Shown piece by piece: positions 27,668 through 36,720 of a stretch of 64,000 bases of DNA. The notes beneath the pieces were generated by a model, which was not told the DNA's origin, did no database searches, and worked only from the letters and a program-made list of their open reading frames with translations. Position 1 is the stretch's first letter. Each line of letters opens with the position of its first letter. The position numbers and the translations under genes were made by a program. Source of the DNA: Paenibacillus_E sp040812395 (GTDB taxonomy: Bacteria > Bacillota > Bacilli > Paenibacillales > NBRC-103111); assembly GCF_040812395.1 (NCBI RefSeq), contig NZ_JBFNXH010000020.1, forward strand, positions 1 to 64,000, in the 5' to 3' direction.

Positions 27668-28759
27668 ATGGATCGTCCAAAGTCGAATCGATGGTTTAAC
27701 TCGATTGTCATGCAATATGGCATGCGTTCTTTAAAAATTGAAGCTTGCCGAACGCTTTACAGAAAAGAAGCCGCGTATCATGTTGTTACAGATAAAGGCG
27801 ATGTTTTGTTGAAACCGTTTAAGGGGGCGAAGGCGCGGCTCGATCGCGTGCATGCCTATATGGTTTGGCTAAAGAAGCATCACTTTACTAACATGCCGCA
27901 ATGGCATACGACGAATAATCGTAAGCATTGGGTCCGACATAAGGGGCAGCTCTTTTATATCTCAGACTGGATAGAGGGTTCCAAACTAGAAGGAAACGAA
28001 GAAGATTATGTGAGGCTTGGCGAAGCGCTTGGTCGGTTGCACCAGATTTCGCGGGGCAAGGCATTGCTGTCGCCCTCCTACACAAAACGAAAAATCAGAT
28101 TCTTTCAGCAGGAGTACCGGTTGTTCAGGCGCCATTTGCGGGCGGTGCGGAAAGAAAAGCATGCGGCCGGCCGATGGTTCAAGATGTATGGGGATCCATG
28201 CATCCGGCTGGCGGAAGAGGCGTGGAGCACATTGCGGCGGCCTGACATTCAGAGTGTTCTGCGGTGCGAGCGCTCCTCACTGTTGCACGGCGATGTCACA
28301 ATCCCGAATGTGATCGTCAATGAGAAGGAGGTCTACCTGGTAGATTGGGAATTTACAGGACGAGGCTCGGCCTATTACGAGCTAGCCAAAACCTTGAACA
28401 ATGTTACGCATTGTTCGGCCACATACATGAATGCGCTCCTGGTCGGCTATGAGCGAATCCGTCCGCTTGCTCAGGAAGAAAGACAGATTATAGCAGCCTT
28501 TTTCCGGCTGCCGCGAGAAGCGTGGATTGCCGCTCGTCAGAGCCGGGGGGGCGTGCGCTCAGCGGTCTTTCAAGGTTTGAAAGACTCGTGGTCACAGCGT
28601 ATAGACGTGATTCAATGGATGGATACGTGGGCGCAGCAGCTTCCGAAACAGCCGCAAGAGCCGCCGCAGGAACTGGAAGAAACTCCGGTTGAAGCTTCTC
28701 AGCCCGCCCTCATTCCGAATGAGGGGGGAATTGGCCTTGTCAATCATCAAGGATATTGA
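27668..28759 (+). CDS. CotS-like aminoglycoside-phosphotransferase-fold protein (first of pair)
   Basis: About 363 residues with a small-molecule kinase fold. The catalytic loop LLHGDVTIPNVIVNEKEV and the metal-binding VDWEFTGRG are intact. It resembles CotS/YtaA spore-coat kinases. The ATG at 27668 follows GGGAGGCAG. The C-terminus is Pro/Gln/Glu-rich (KQPQEPPQELEETPVEAS). Its end overlaps the second kinase gene by 23 bases. Substrate unknown; a spore-coat role is inferred from family. Confidence 0.78.
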   Translation: MDRPKSNRWFNSIVMQYGMRSLKIEACRTLYRKEAAYHVVTDKGDVLLKPFKGAKARLDRVHAYMVWLKKHHFTNMPQWHTTNNRKHWVRHKGQLFYISDWIEGSKLEGNEEDYVRLGEALGRLHQISRGKALLSPSYTKRKIRFFQQEYRLFRRHLRAVRKEKHAAGRWFKMYGDPCIRLAEEAWSTLRRPDIQSVLRCERSSLLHGDVTIPNVIVNEKEVYLVDWEFTGRGSAYYELAKTLNNVTHCSATYMNALLVGYERIRPLAQEERQIIAAFFRLPREAWIAARQSRGGVRSAVFQGLKDSWSQRIDVIQWMDTWAQQLPKQPQEPPQELEETPVEASQPALIPNEGGIGLVNHQGY

Positions 28760-29648
28760 GGAAGCGTACCCTGTAACACTCAGCAAAAGAACGAAAATCC
28801 GCGATGTATACCGGTTACTTACGGATGAAGGACGATTGCTTTGCAGCAAAAGCTTTGACATTCCTGAACCGGAGGTTGATTTTATTGCTCGTGTGATGAC
28901 TCATTTAGCGGAAACGGGATTTCCTTATGGCCCAAGAATTGTTATGTCTAAGACCCAAGCGCAATGGATGAAAAGGAAAGAGAAGCCGTATATGGTGACC
29001 AACTGGGTGCAAGGAAGGTCACCTGACTTTAATGATCGCCCGGAATGGAAGAAAACGATTCGCACCTTGGCTGCTTTCCATCGTCATGCGGAAGGGATCG
29101 TGCTCCAAGACGTGCCTGCAGGCAGAGACCGATATGCCTATTTGCAAAGCCTGATCGAGGGGTATCGTCTAACTTTAAGCGAACAGCAAGAGTTAGGGGA
29201 GCTCGGCGCATTCACAGCCCTTTGCGATGAGGCTATCCAATATCTCAATCAACCTAAGAGTGTAGAGGCGATGAATCGCGAAGCATCTTTAGGTGCTTTT
29301 GCACATGGAGATTTTAATTATCCGAACTTGGTGCTGGATCGTAAGGGAAGCATCCATCTTATTGATTTTGAGAACACATCCTTACAGGCAAGAATGACGG
29401 ATCTTTCTCATATTCTGCATCGGAATTATTCGTGGAACGGCGAGGAAATGGTACGATGGATTGATTACTACGATCGTAAAAGGCCGCTAAGCAGCGAAGA
29501 CAGGCATCTGTTATTCGCACTGCTGCATGTGCCGTATCCAATTGTTCGGGCGATTCGTTTAAATAAGAAGAGGGGTACACTAATAGAGGCGCTTCCTGAC
29601 ACTAAATCGATTGACAAATACGTAAAAGCTTTAAGTTCCATGCTATGA
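28737..29648 (+). CDS. CotS-like aminoglycoside-phosphotransferase-fold protein (second of pair)
   Basis: About 303 residues. Catalytic loop FAHGDFNYPNLVLDRKG and metal site LIDFENTSL are present. I choose TTG at 28737, eight bases after a run of G, giving MSIIKDIEEAYPV, which fits relatives; ATG 28719 is also possible. It overlaps the first kinase, so translation is probably coupled. It is a diverged paralogue of its neighbour rather than a recent duplicate. Confidence 0.78.
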   Translation: MSIIKDIEEAYPVTLSKRTKIRDVYRLLTDEGRLLCSKSFDIPEPEVDFIARVMTHLAETGFPYGPRIVMSKTQAQWMKRKEKPYMVTNWVQGRSPDFNDRPEWKKTIRTLAAFHRHAEGIVLQDVPAGRDRYAYLQSLIEGYRLTLSEQQELGELGAFTALCDEAIQYLNQPKSVEAMNREASLGAFAHGDFNYPNLVLDRKGSIHLIDFENTSLQARMTDLSHILHRNYSWNGEEMVRWIDYYDRKRPLSSEDRHLLFALLHVPYPIVRAIRLNKKRGTLIEALPDTKSIDKYVKALSSML

Positions 29649-29834
29649 TTTGGAAATGTTTTGATAATTCGTGGCAAATTTGTTAACAAACTGGCGAATA
29701 AGAAACCTTTTCACTAGGCGAACGTCTAATAAACGTGGTCATAGATGGATAGGGCTTTTTGCCGTTTTAAAAGTCGCGGTTCTTGCCTGCCAACTCTTGC
29801 CCGCATATTATTCAACCCTCAAAGGAGTAAGAGC

Positions 29835-31598
29835 ATGAAATCGCAAAGAAAAGAGATTACCCTGCTGCTGGCGATTCTCGTCTTTATAGCCAGTACGTTC
29901 ACGGCGCCTGCCGCACAGGCCGTATCAGCAAGTTCGTCCTTAATTTTACTGTATATCGACAAGTCAGAAGCTTTCGTGAATGAGGAGCAGATTCATTTGG
30001 ATGCTCCGGCTACCATCATTAATGGCAGCACGTTTGTTCCGGCTAAATTCCTCGGGGATACGATGAGTTTCAAAGTAGAGTGGAGCGATATTACGCGAAC
30101 GATTCAAATGACGCCTTCAGGCTATGATATCGTACTTGATGCTGATCATAAGAAGGTGACTACGAATGGTGTAGATGTACCATTTGATTCGGTAGCAGCC
30201 ATCGTAGATGGCAAGCTGTTAGTGAAGCTGACCTGGTTGGCGGACTACATGGGTGCGAAATACACGTATAACACGGAGCTGCGTCGTGTAGAAATCGTGC
30301 ATTTTCAGACACCTGAAGGCATCTACATCGATCAAGACAGCAACTCCCGGCCTGTTGCGAAGTTCGCGACTGCGAAGCCGACATACCGACTTGGAGAGCC
30401 TGTGAAATATGTCGATTTGAGCTATGATCCCGATGCCGAAGGCATTGCTTCCTACGACTGGGTTGGCAATAAAGAAGTATTTTTCAAAGCCGGGAAATAT
30501 CCGGTTACCCTCCAAGTGTCTGATCGTCATGGACATGTGAGCCAAGTTTTCAAAAGCTTTGTCACGGTTACAAATGAGCCTTATCTAAATGAAGTAGAGT
30601 ATCCGATCTATACGAAGCCGGTTGGCGGGTTCATCAAGTCAGACTGGGGAACGATTTGGTCCCATTTTAACGAAATGGCCGCTCTGCCTAAGAAAGTAAC
30701 GGAAGTTACTGACCGTAAGCTGTTAGTAAGCGATAGTCCGGAAGAGTTTACGGAGAGAGGGATTCTCTACCAAGATACAATCAACGGCAAAGGCAGACTT
30801 TACGCTGATCATATTAATGGCACGAAGCAGAAAATGACCATGGCGATTTTCGCAACCAATAACAGCGATAAGCCGATTACGATCCAAACGACGAACAAAG
30901 GCGAGGTTTACCCTTCGGTCTATGCCAATTTGATTGGCAGTGAGGCGTCCGTAGATTTCTTGCTGAACAATGTTTATGATCAGAAACTGACCGTACCTCC
31001 ACACCAAACGTATGTGTATGCGAAGTTGCCGGATTTCTATCCAGGCCAAGGCGTGAACTTGTTCTATGATATTGAAACCGATGGAGAGCTGCAGATTTCG
31101 TTCGCGGTTACTGATCTGAAGCTGACGCCGACTACGGTTCAGGAACTGCCTTTGTTGGGTTACACGGGCCATGTTCGGGGATCGTTCCCGGTTTCGGAGA
31201 TCAAATGGGATATAGATGCGACATCCTTTAACAAGACATCCGTGCTATCGATTGGGGATAACAAAACGGATCCGTTCGTCAAGGGATATGACGTGATGAG
31301 GAAGCAGAATGTAGAAAACGGCGGCAACTACGGCGTCGTGTACAAGATTCATGCTGATAAACCGCGCAAGATGGCTGTTATGATCATGGCCAAAGGCGGT
31401 GTCTTCAAAGGACCGTTCAAAATTAACGGGGAAATCATCCCGGTTCCAGCCTCGGGCGTTATCACGGCGTTCGACGGCATGGAAGTGCTTGCGCGCACGA
31501 CAGGCAAGGAAGACGCGTTGGATATCGAGTTTACGCCGCCGGCGGGCTCGGCATTTCCAATCGATCTAATTTTCTATCCGTTGGATGAAAAAAAATAA
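29835..31598 (+). CDS. Secreted protein with copper-amine-oxidase-N (stalk-type) domain
   Basis: About 587 residues. An N-terminal signal peptide ends near AAQA. A copper amine oxidase N-terminal-like domain follows (FVPAKFLGDTMSFKVEWSDITRTIQM, then LVKLTWLADYMGAKYTYNTELRRVEI). A PKD-like segment comes next (PTYRLGEPVKYVDLSYDPDAEGIASYDWVG, KYPVTLQVSDRHGHVS), then a long beta-rich region I do not recognise. No LPxTG or SLH motif is seen. AAAGGAGTAAGAGC precedes the ATG at 29835. An exported cell-envelope or extracellular role is inferred; no catalytic function should be read from the domain name. Confidence 0.75.
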   Translation: MKSQRKEITLLLAILVFIASTFTAPAAQAVSASSSLILLYIDKSEAFVNEEQIHLDAPATIINGSTFVPAKFLGDTMSFKVEWSDITRTIQMTPSGYDIVLDADHKKVTTNGVDVPFDSVAAIVDGKLLVKLTWLADYMGAKYTYNTELRRVEIVHFQTPEGIYIDQDSNSRPVAKFATAKPTYRLGEPVKYVDLSYDPDAEGIASYDWVGNKEVFFKAGKYPVTLQVSDRHGHVSQVFKSFVTVTNEPYLNEVEYPIYTKPVGGFIKSDWGTIWSHFNEMAALPKKVTEVTDRKLLVSDSPEEFTERGILYQDTINGKGRLYADHINGTKQKMTMAIFATNNSDKPITIQTTNKGEVYPSVYANLIGSEASVDFLLNNVYDQKLTVPPHQTYVYAKLPDFYPGQGVNLFYDIETDGELQISFAVTDLKLTPTTVQELPLLGYTGHVRGSFPVSEIKWDIDATSFNKTSVLSIGDNKTDPFVKGYDVMRKQNVENGGNYGVVYKIHADKPRKMAVMIMAKGGVFKGPFKINGEIIPVPASGVITAFDGMEVLARTTGKEDALDIEFTPPAGSAFPIDLIFYPLDEKK

Positions 31599-31615
31599 AT
31601 TGTGTTTTAGAGCAG

Positions 31616-31642
31616 GAGGGCGCTTAAGGCGCTCTCTTTTTA
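31616..31642 (+). terminator. Terminator after the secreted protein gene
   Basis: Ten-base stem GAGGGCGCTT / AGGCGCTCTC with wobble pairs, then TTTTTA. Confidence 0.7.
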
Positions 31643-32240
31643 GTAGGAAACATACGTCGTCAGGTATGTGTGTATGAAGAGCTCGCAGAGCGGAGAGATT
31701 CCGTACGCATCGTGTGGCACGAGCATTTGGCAGGATGGGCGTAGAAGATCCGGAAGTGCCACAGCGGTTTGGCGTATTGAAATACCACCTCGATCTGCGA
31801 GTGAACGTCTTTTTGTACGGATGAGCGGAACGTAGGTGCGTTAAGAGGCGGTGTTTTCGGTTGTAGGGACGTTTCGCGGAACTACCGTACCTTATGAGCA
31901 GGAAATGCTGGGTTCTAGGCACGTTTTCGCTCATTTAACGCACCCTAGTTCCTCTTCAGGGGGAGAAAAGGGGCGTTGCCGTGGAATAAGGCATCGTAGT
32001 TCCGTCGATAACGCTGTGCATGGGGAACAGGCGGTCCGGCAGTACCTCCTCGGTTTTCTTGCGAAGCATGCGGAGGCCGAAATGTATCCGGTATTCTGCC
32101 ATTATCCTGACGTCGCTTGTGTTCCCGTTCATGCATGTAGCACCGGCAAACCCTCAATTGTGGCATTGGATTTAAGCACAGTCTCTAACGTAGTTGCAGC
32201 GTATACGATCGTCGGGATGTAAGCCGTTTTGGGGCAAAAT
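31643..32240. other. ~600-bp gap before clpP with repeat units and no credible gene
   Basis: Open frames here are short and cross repeat units, have no ribosome site and show no family match. The stretch holds at least four GGAACTA-type units (31827 and 31878 on plus, 31935-31952 and 31986-32003 on minus). Confidence 0.6.
31827..32003. repeat. Second cluster of GGAACTA-type repeat units, both orientations
   Basis: GGAACGTAGGTGCGTTAAG at 31827, GGAACTACCGTACCTTATG at 31878, and reverse-strand GGAACTAGGGTGCGTTAA (31935-31952) and GGAACTACGATGCCTTAT (31986-32003). One reverse-strand unit is nearly identical to the hisG-hisD unit at 12970. Confidence 0.7.
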
Positions 32241-32282
32241 AAAAACACTGACGCTCTGCATAATGCTGAGGTCAGTGTTTTT
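32241..32282. terminator. Terminator after clpP (bidirectional)
   Basis: Perfect twelve-base stem AAAAACACTGAC / GTCAGTGTTTTT, with a loop that pairs further. It lies just beyond the clpP stop on the minus strand. Confidence 0.88.
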
Positions 32283-32287
32283 ATTAG

Positions 32288-32869
32288 TTACACGCGCTCA
32301 ATGACTTTGTCGATGAGTCCGTATTCGGCCGCTTCCGCAGCACTCATGAAATTATCGCGATCTGTGTCCTTCTCAATCCGCTCAAACGTTTGTCCTGTGC
32401 GTTCCGCAAGGATTGTGTTCAGGTTGTCTCTCATCTTCAAAATGCGCTTCGCGCGAATCTCGATGTCTGAAGCTTGCCCCTCAGCGCCGCCGAGCGGTTG
32501 GTGGATCATGACTTCACTATTCGGGAGCGCAAAGCGCTTGCCTTTGGCGCCTGCAGTAAGCAGGAAAGCGCCCATGGAAGCAGCCATGCCGACGCAAATC
32601 GTGGATACGTCCGGTTTAATGAATTGCATCGTGTCAAAGATCGCCATACCGGCTGTGATGGAACCACCTGGGCTGTTGATGTAGAGGCTGATATCTTTAT
32701 CAGGATCTTGTGCGGCCAGGAAAAGCAGCTGGGCAATGATGGAATTGGCGACAACATCGTTAACGCCAGTGCCGAGGAAAATGATGCGGTCCTTCAGCAA
32801 TCGGGAGTAGATGTCATACCCTCTTTCACCGCGCGCGTCCTGTTCTACGACCATAGGGATAAAACTCAT
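32288..32869 (-). CDS. clpP: ATP-dependent Clp protease proteolytic subunit
   Basis: A 193-residue ClpP. Catalytic Ser98 in GMAASMGAF and His123 in EVMIHQPLGG are present, and INSPGGSITAGMAI is the oxyanion region. It forms the tetradecameric protease with ClpC/ClpX. GAAGGAGGTAATTCTC lies just upstream of the ATG at 32869, ruling out a longer start. The upstream region on the minus strand does not show an obvious CtsR site. Confidence 0.95.
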   Translation of the reverse strand: MSFIPMVVEQDARGERGYDIYSRLLKDRIIFLGTGVNDVVANSIIAQLLFLAAQDPDKDISLYINSPGGSITAGMAIFDTMQFIKPDVSTICVGMAASMGAFLLTAGAKGKRFALPNSEVMIHQPLGGAEGQASDIEIRAKRILKMRDNLNTILAERTGQTFERIEKDTDRDNFMSAAEAAEYGLIDKVIERV

Positions 32870-33028
32870 GAGAATTACCTCCTTCAATGGGTACATGGTT
32901 CAAATGGTTGATGCGTATACTATTAACAGTATCTACAAGTATGATAACGAAAAAACGTCCAAAGGTCAAGAAAGGTCAAACTAACGGCAAAAAAAATCAG
33001 TTTTTCAACTGATTTCCTTCATCGTGGA

Positions 33029-33100
33029 CGCGCCCGAAGGGAATCGAACCCCTATCTCAGGCTCCGGAGGCCTACGTCATATCCATTGGACCACGGGCGC
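33029..33100 (-). tRNA. tRNA-Arg (CCG)
   Basis: On the minus strand: acceptor GCGCCCG pairs with CGGGCGC, the anticodon loop is CTCCGGA with anticodon CCG, and the T-arm has GGTTCGATTCC. No CCA is encoded. It stands alone between clpP and cggR. Confidence 0.95.
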
Positions 33101-33206
33101 ATGGCTATTAAAAAAGCGAAGCAAGGGTTATTATAAGACAGCTGTAGGAAAAAAGCAAGGACGTAAGCCTTTTCAGTATTATTTGACGAAAAAGTTTGAA
33201 CAATTG

Positions 33207-33235
33207 TTGAATCTCGGCAAGAGATTGGTTATAAT
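33207..33235 (+). promoter_or_regulatory. Sigma-A promoter of the cggR-gapA operon
   Basis: TTGAAT, 17-base spacer, TATAAT. The -10 box is perfect and the -35 box has four matches in six. Transcription would start near 33242, upstream of the CggR operator. Confidence 0.85.
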
Positions 33236-33266
33236 AAGCGTGTAAGGAAATTTTTTTTCGTCCGGG

Positions 33267-33302
33267 TGGGACGTAAAATGTATACCCGGGACATAAAACG
33301 TC
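33267..33302 (+). promoter_or_regulatory. CggR operator
   Basis: The arrangement GGGAC-N6-TGTA-N4-CGGGAC-N6-CGTC reproduces the spacing of the B. subtilis CggR operator (CGGGAC-N6-TGTC-N4-CGGGAC-N6-TGTC). It lies between the promoter and the cggR start, where a roadblock repressor would act. Confidence 0.85.
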
Positions 33303-33336
33303 CAATACACGGGATCAGGAGCGTTGTCGTCGTCAT

Positions 33337-34359
33337 ATGAGAGAAATTCTTGACATTCAGAAACAGCTCTTGCCAGATTTAATGGACACTATGAAAAAAC
33401 GCTACTCGATCCTGCGGCATATATTGGTTTCCGGTGTCGTAGGCCGAAGGACGTTGGCCTCTTCGTTGGATATGACAGAGCGCGTGCTTCGCGGCGAGGT
33501 CGATTTCCTCAAAGAGCAAGGCTTGCTTGAGACCGATGCAACCGGCATGAAGATCAGCGAGTCCGGCCTTCAATTGCTGGAAGCGATGGAGCCGATCATT
33601 AAGCTGGCTTTTGGCTTGACGGACTTGGAAGAGAGCATTCGCCAGGCGTTCGGGATTGCACAAGTCACTGTCGTCCCTGGAGACTCCGATGTTTCCTCGT
33701 TTACGAAGAAAGAACTCGGACGAGCGGGAGCGGCGGCGCTTCGCAAGTATGTAGCCAAAGACGATATCATCGCTGTAACCGGCGGATCGACCATGGCGCA
33801 GATTGCAAACAGCTTAGCGATTTCGTCTCGCATGAAAGGAAGCTGGTTCGTACCGGCACGCGGAGGGCTTGGCGAAAGCGTGGATATGCAGGCGAATACG
33901 ATAGCTTCTATTATGGCTAAGAAGACTGGCGGGAAATACAGATTACTGCATGTTCCGGATCATCTTGGCGAGGAAGCGTACCAATCGCTCATTCAGGATC
34001 CCCAGATTCGTGAAGTTGTGGAAGCTGTACGCAGTTGTCGCATCGTTGTACACGGAATCGGAGATGCTATGGTCATGGCTCGCAGACGCAAGGTCGATAG
34101 CGAGACGACGCGCAGCCTACAAGCTGATGGCGCTCTAGCGGAAGCATTCGGGTACTATTTTGACCGACAAGGGAATGTGGTTCACAAGATGCCGACGGTG
34201 GGACTTCGACTCGAAGACCTGCAGCGCACTGAAGTGGTGATTGGCGTGGCTGGCGGCAAGAGCAAAGGGGAAGCGATCGCTTCTGTGCTCCGTCACGGAC
34301 AGGAGAAGGTGCTGGTGACTGACGAGGCAGCCGCATTGGAAATCATGAAGCATGTCTAA
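33337..34359 (+). CDS. cggR: Central glycolytic genes repressor
   Basis: A 340-residue SorC/DeoR-family repressor. The N-terminal winged helix includes GRRTLASSLDMTERVLRGEVDFLKEQGLL. The sugar-binding domain has VTGGSTMAQIA and GVAGGKSKGEAI. Fructose-1,6-bisphosphate relieves repression in relatives. The ATG at 33337 gives an N-terminus collinear with B. subtilis CggR, although the ribosome site (CAGGAG) is rather far upstream. First gene of the glycolytic operon. Confidence 0.92.
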   Translation: MREILDIQKQLLPDLMDTMKKRYSILRHILVSGVVGRRTLASSLDMTERVLRGEVDFLKEQGLLETDATGMKISESGLQLLEAMEPIIKLAFGLTDLEESIRQAFGIAQVTVVPGDSDVSSFTKKELGRAGAAALRKYVAKDDIIAVTGGSTMAQIANSLAISSRMKGSWFVPARGGLGESVDMQANTIASIMAKKTGGKYRLLHVPDHLGEEAYQSLIQDPQIREVVEAVRSCRIVVHGIGDAMVMARRRKVDSETTRSLQADGALAEAFGYYFDRQGNVVHKMPTVGLRLEDLQRTEVVIGVAGGKSKGEAIASVLRHGQEKVLVTDEAAALEIMKHV

Positions 34360-34367
34360 GACATCAT

Positions 34368-34391
34368 GACGTAAGTCTTCTAGACTTCGTC
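34368..34391 (+). ncRNA. Intergenic hairpin between cggR and gapA
   Basis: Stem GACGTAAGTC / GACTTCGTC (one bulged T) just after the cggR stop. In B. subtilis the cggR-gapA mRNA is cleaved near a stem-loop at this position, stabilising gapA mRNA. The analogy is inferred from position. Confidence 0.55.
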
Positions 34392-34429
34392 TTGAAATAT
34401 TATTTTTTTAATCTTAGGAGGAATTGGCT

Positions 34430-35437
34430 ATGACAACAAAAGTAGGTATTAATGGTTTCGGACGTATTGGTCGTAACGTGTTTCGCGCAGCTTTGAACAA
34501 CTCTGACGTACAAATCGTTGCAGTTAACGATCTGACAGACGTTAAAACACTGGCTCACTTGCTCAAATATGACACAACTCACGGTAAACTAGACGCTACA
34601 GTTGAAGCTGGCGAAGGCGAATTGATCGTTAACGGCCGTTCCATCAAGGTTTTTGCTGAGCGTGACCCTGGGAACCTGCCTTGGGCATCTGTAGGCGCAG
34701 AAATCGTTATCGAATCCACTGGTATTTTCACAGCGAAAGAAAAAGCAGCCCTTCACTTGAAAGGCGGAGCTAAGAAAGTTATCATTTCCGCTCCAGCTTC
34801 CGACGAAGATATCACAATCGTACTTGGCGTTAACGAAGATAAATACGATCCAGCAGCTCACACAATTATCTCCAATGCTTCTTGTACAACAAACTGTCTG
34901 GCTCCTTTCGCGAAAGTTATCAACGATAGCTTCGGTATCGTAAAAGGTATGATGACAACTGTTCACTCTTACACAAATGACCAATCCGTACTTGACGTTC
35001 CTCATAAAGATCTTCGCCGTGCTCGCGCAGCAGCTGAGAACATCATTCCTTCAAGCACTGGCGCAGCAAAAGCAATCGGTCTGGTTCTGCCAGAATTGAA
35101 AGGCAAATTGAACGGTATGGCAATGCGTGTTCCTACACCTAACGTATCCGTAACAGATTTGGTTGTTGAATTGAAAGTTAACGTAACTGTTGACGAAGTA
35201 AACGCAGCTTTGAAAGCAGCTTCCGAAGGCCCTCTTAAAGGCATTCTGAACTATACAGAAGATGCGCTTGTATCCAGCGACTTCAACGGAGATCCAGCTT
35301 CCTCCACAATCGACGCTTTGTCCACAATGGTAGTTGGCGACAACATGCTGAAAGTGGTTTCCTGGTACGATAACGAGTGGGGCTACTCCAACCGTGTAGT
35401 TGACTTGGTAGCTTTCATCGCAAAAAAAGGTCTGTAA
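34430..35437 (+). CDS. gapA: Glyceraldehyde-3-phosphate dehydrogenase, glycolytic
   Basis: About 335 residues. NAD-binding VGINGFGRIGRNVFRAAL at the N-terminus, catalytic Cys in SNASCTTNCLAPF near residue 152, and WYDNEWGYSNRVVDL near the C-terminus. A strong TAGGAGG lies eight bases before the ATG at 34430. Its position after cggR marks it as the glycolytic GapA. Codon use looks more biased than in neighbours, as for highly expressed genes. Confidence 0.96.
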   Translation: MTTKVGINGFGRIGRNVFRAALNNSDVQIVAVNDLTDVKTLAHLLKYDTTHGKLDATVEAGEGELIVNGRSIKVFAERDPGNLPWASVGAEIVIESTGIFTAKEKAALHLKGGAKKVIISAPASDEDITIVLGVNEDKYDPAAHTIISNASCTTNCLAPFAKVINDSFGIVKGMMTTVHSYTNDQSVLDVPHKDLRRARAAAENIIPSSTGAAKAIGLVLPELKGKLNGMAMRVPTPNVSVTDLVVELKVNVTVDEVNAALKAASEGPLKGILNYTEDALVSSDFNGDPASSTIDALSTMVVGDNMLKVVSWYDNEWGYSNRVVDLVAFIAKKGL

Positions 35438-35459
35438 TTCATAATTAGCAAACTTGTAT

Positions 35460-35485
35460 AAAGAGGAGAAGCGATTCTCCTCTTT
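35460..35485 (+). terminator. Hairpin between gapA and pgk (possible partial terminator)
   Basis: Perfect eleven-base stem AAAGAGGAGAA / TTCTCCTCTTT with GCGA loop but only a short T tail. It probably lowers read-through into pgk or protects the gapA 3' end. Confidence 0.75.
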
Positions 35486-35526
35486 ATGTGCGATTTTACC
35501 TATAAATGTTCAGGAGGCGTTTGACC

Positions 35527-36708
35527 ATGAATAAGAAAAGTGTTCGCGATGTTGAAGTAGCTGGTAAAAGAGTATTTGTCCGCGTTGATTTCAACGTTCC
35601 TTTGGAAAATGGACAAATTACAGACGATACACGGATCAGAGAAACGCTGCCTACGATTAAGTTCTTAGTAAAGGAAGGCGCTAAGGTCATTCTTGCTGCA
35701 CATTTTGGACGTCCTAATGGTCAAGTTGTTGAAGAGCTTCGCTTGACGCCAGTTGCTGTGAAATTGGCGGAGCTTCTCGGTCAAAACGTAATCAAAGCGG
35801 ATCAATCCGTTGGCGAAATCGTGAAAGCACAAGTGGATGCGCTTGAAAATGGCGATGTTCTTTTGCTTGAAAACGTTCGTTTCAACGAAGGTGAAGAGAA
35901 GAATGATCCAGAGTTGGCGAAAGCTTTCGCTGATCTGGCTGACTTGTTCGTGAATGATGCTTTTGGTGCTGCTCACCGTGCACATGCTTCGACTGCAGGC
36001 ATCGCAGCGTATATTCCAGCTGTTTCCGGCCTTTTGATGGAGAAAGAGCTTGATGTTCTAGGCAAAGCGCTGAACAACCCAGAGCGTCCTTTCACAGCTA
36101 TCGTTGGCGGATCCAAAGTAAAAGACAAAATTGCTGTCATTGAGAACCTCCTGAACATTGCAGATAACGTCCTTATTGGCGGAGGTCTGTCCTATACATT
36201 CTTGAAAGCACAAGGCTATGAAATCGGTAAATCGCTTCTGGACAATTCGAAGCTTGATTTGGCACTTAGCTTTATTGAAAAAGCAAAAGAAAAAGGTGTG
36301 AACTTCCTGCTTCCGGTGGATATCGTGGTGGCTGATAAATTCAGTGCTGATGCGAACGTGCAAATCGTTGACATCGACGGCATTCCTGCTGGTTGGGAAG
36401 GCATTGACATCGGACCGAAAACGCGTGAACTTTATGCAGACGTTATCGCAAAATCCAAACTGGTTGTTTGGAACGGACCGATGGGCGTATTCGAAATCGA
36501 GCCTTTCTCTCACGGTACGCTTGCAGTAGCGCAAGCGTGTGCAACGACGGATGGTTACACCGTTATCGGTGGTGGTGATTCCGCTGCCGCAACAGAGAAA
36601 TTCCATTTGGCTGAGCAAATGAACCATATGTCCACAGGCGGCGGCGCTTCCTTGGAATTCATGGAAGGCAAAGCATTGCCAGGCGTAGTGGCCTTGAACG
36701 ATAAATAG
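35527..36708 (+). CDS. pgk: Phosphoglycerate kinase
   Basis: About 393 residues. N-terminal KRVFVRVDFNVPLENGQITDDTRI, nucleotide-binding GGSKVKDKI and C-terminal GGGDSAAATEKF. The ATG at 35527 follows AGGAGGCGTTTG. It makes ATP from 1,3-bisphosphoglycerate. Confidence 0.96.
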   Translation: MNKKSVRDVEVAGKRVFVRVDFNVPLENGQITDDTRIRETLPTIKFLVKEGAKVILAAHFGRPNGQVVEELRLTPVAVKLAELLGQNVIKADQSVGEIVKAQVDALENGDVLLLENVRFNEGEEKNDPELAKAFADLADLFVNDAFGAAHRAHASTAGIAAYIPAVSGLLMEKELDVLGKALNNPERPFTAIVGGSKVKDKIAVIENLLNIADNVLIGGGLSYTFLKAQGYEIGKSLLDNSKLDLALSFIEKAKEKGVNFLLPVDIVVADKFSADANVQIVDIDGIPAGWEGIDIGPKTRELYADVIAKSKLVVWNGPMGVFEIEPFSHGTLAVAQACATTDGYTVIGGGDSAAATEKFHLAEQMNHMSTGGGASLEFMEGKALPGVVALNDK

Positions 36709-36720
36709 TTTCGGCGATGC

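Noticed and set aside
31851..32222. 123-codon frame between the secreted protein and clpP
   Set aside because: It runs across GGAACTA-type repeat units and lacks a ribosome site.
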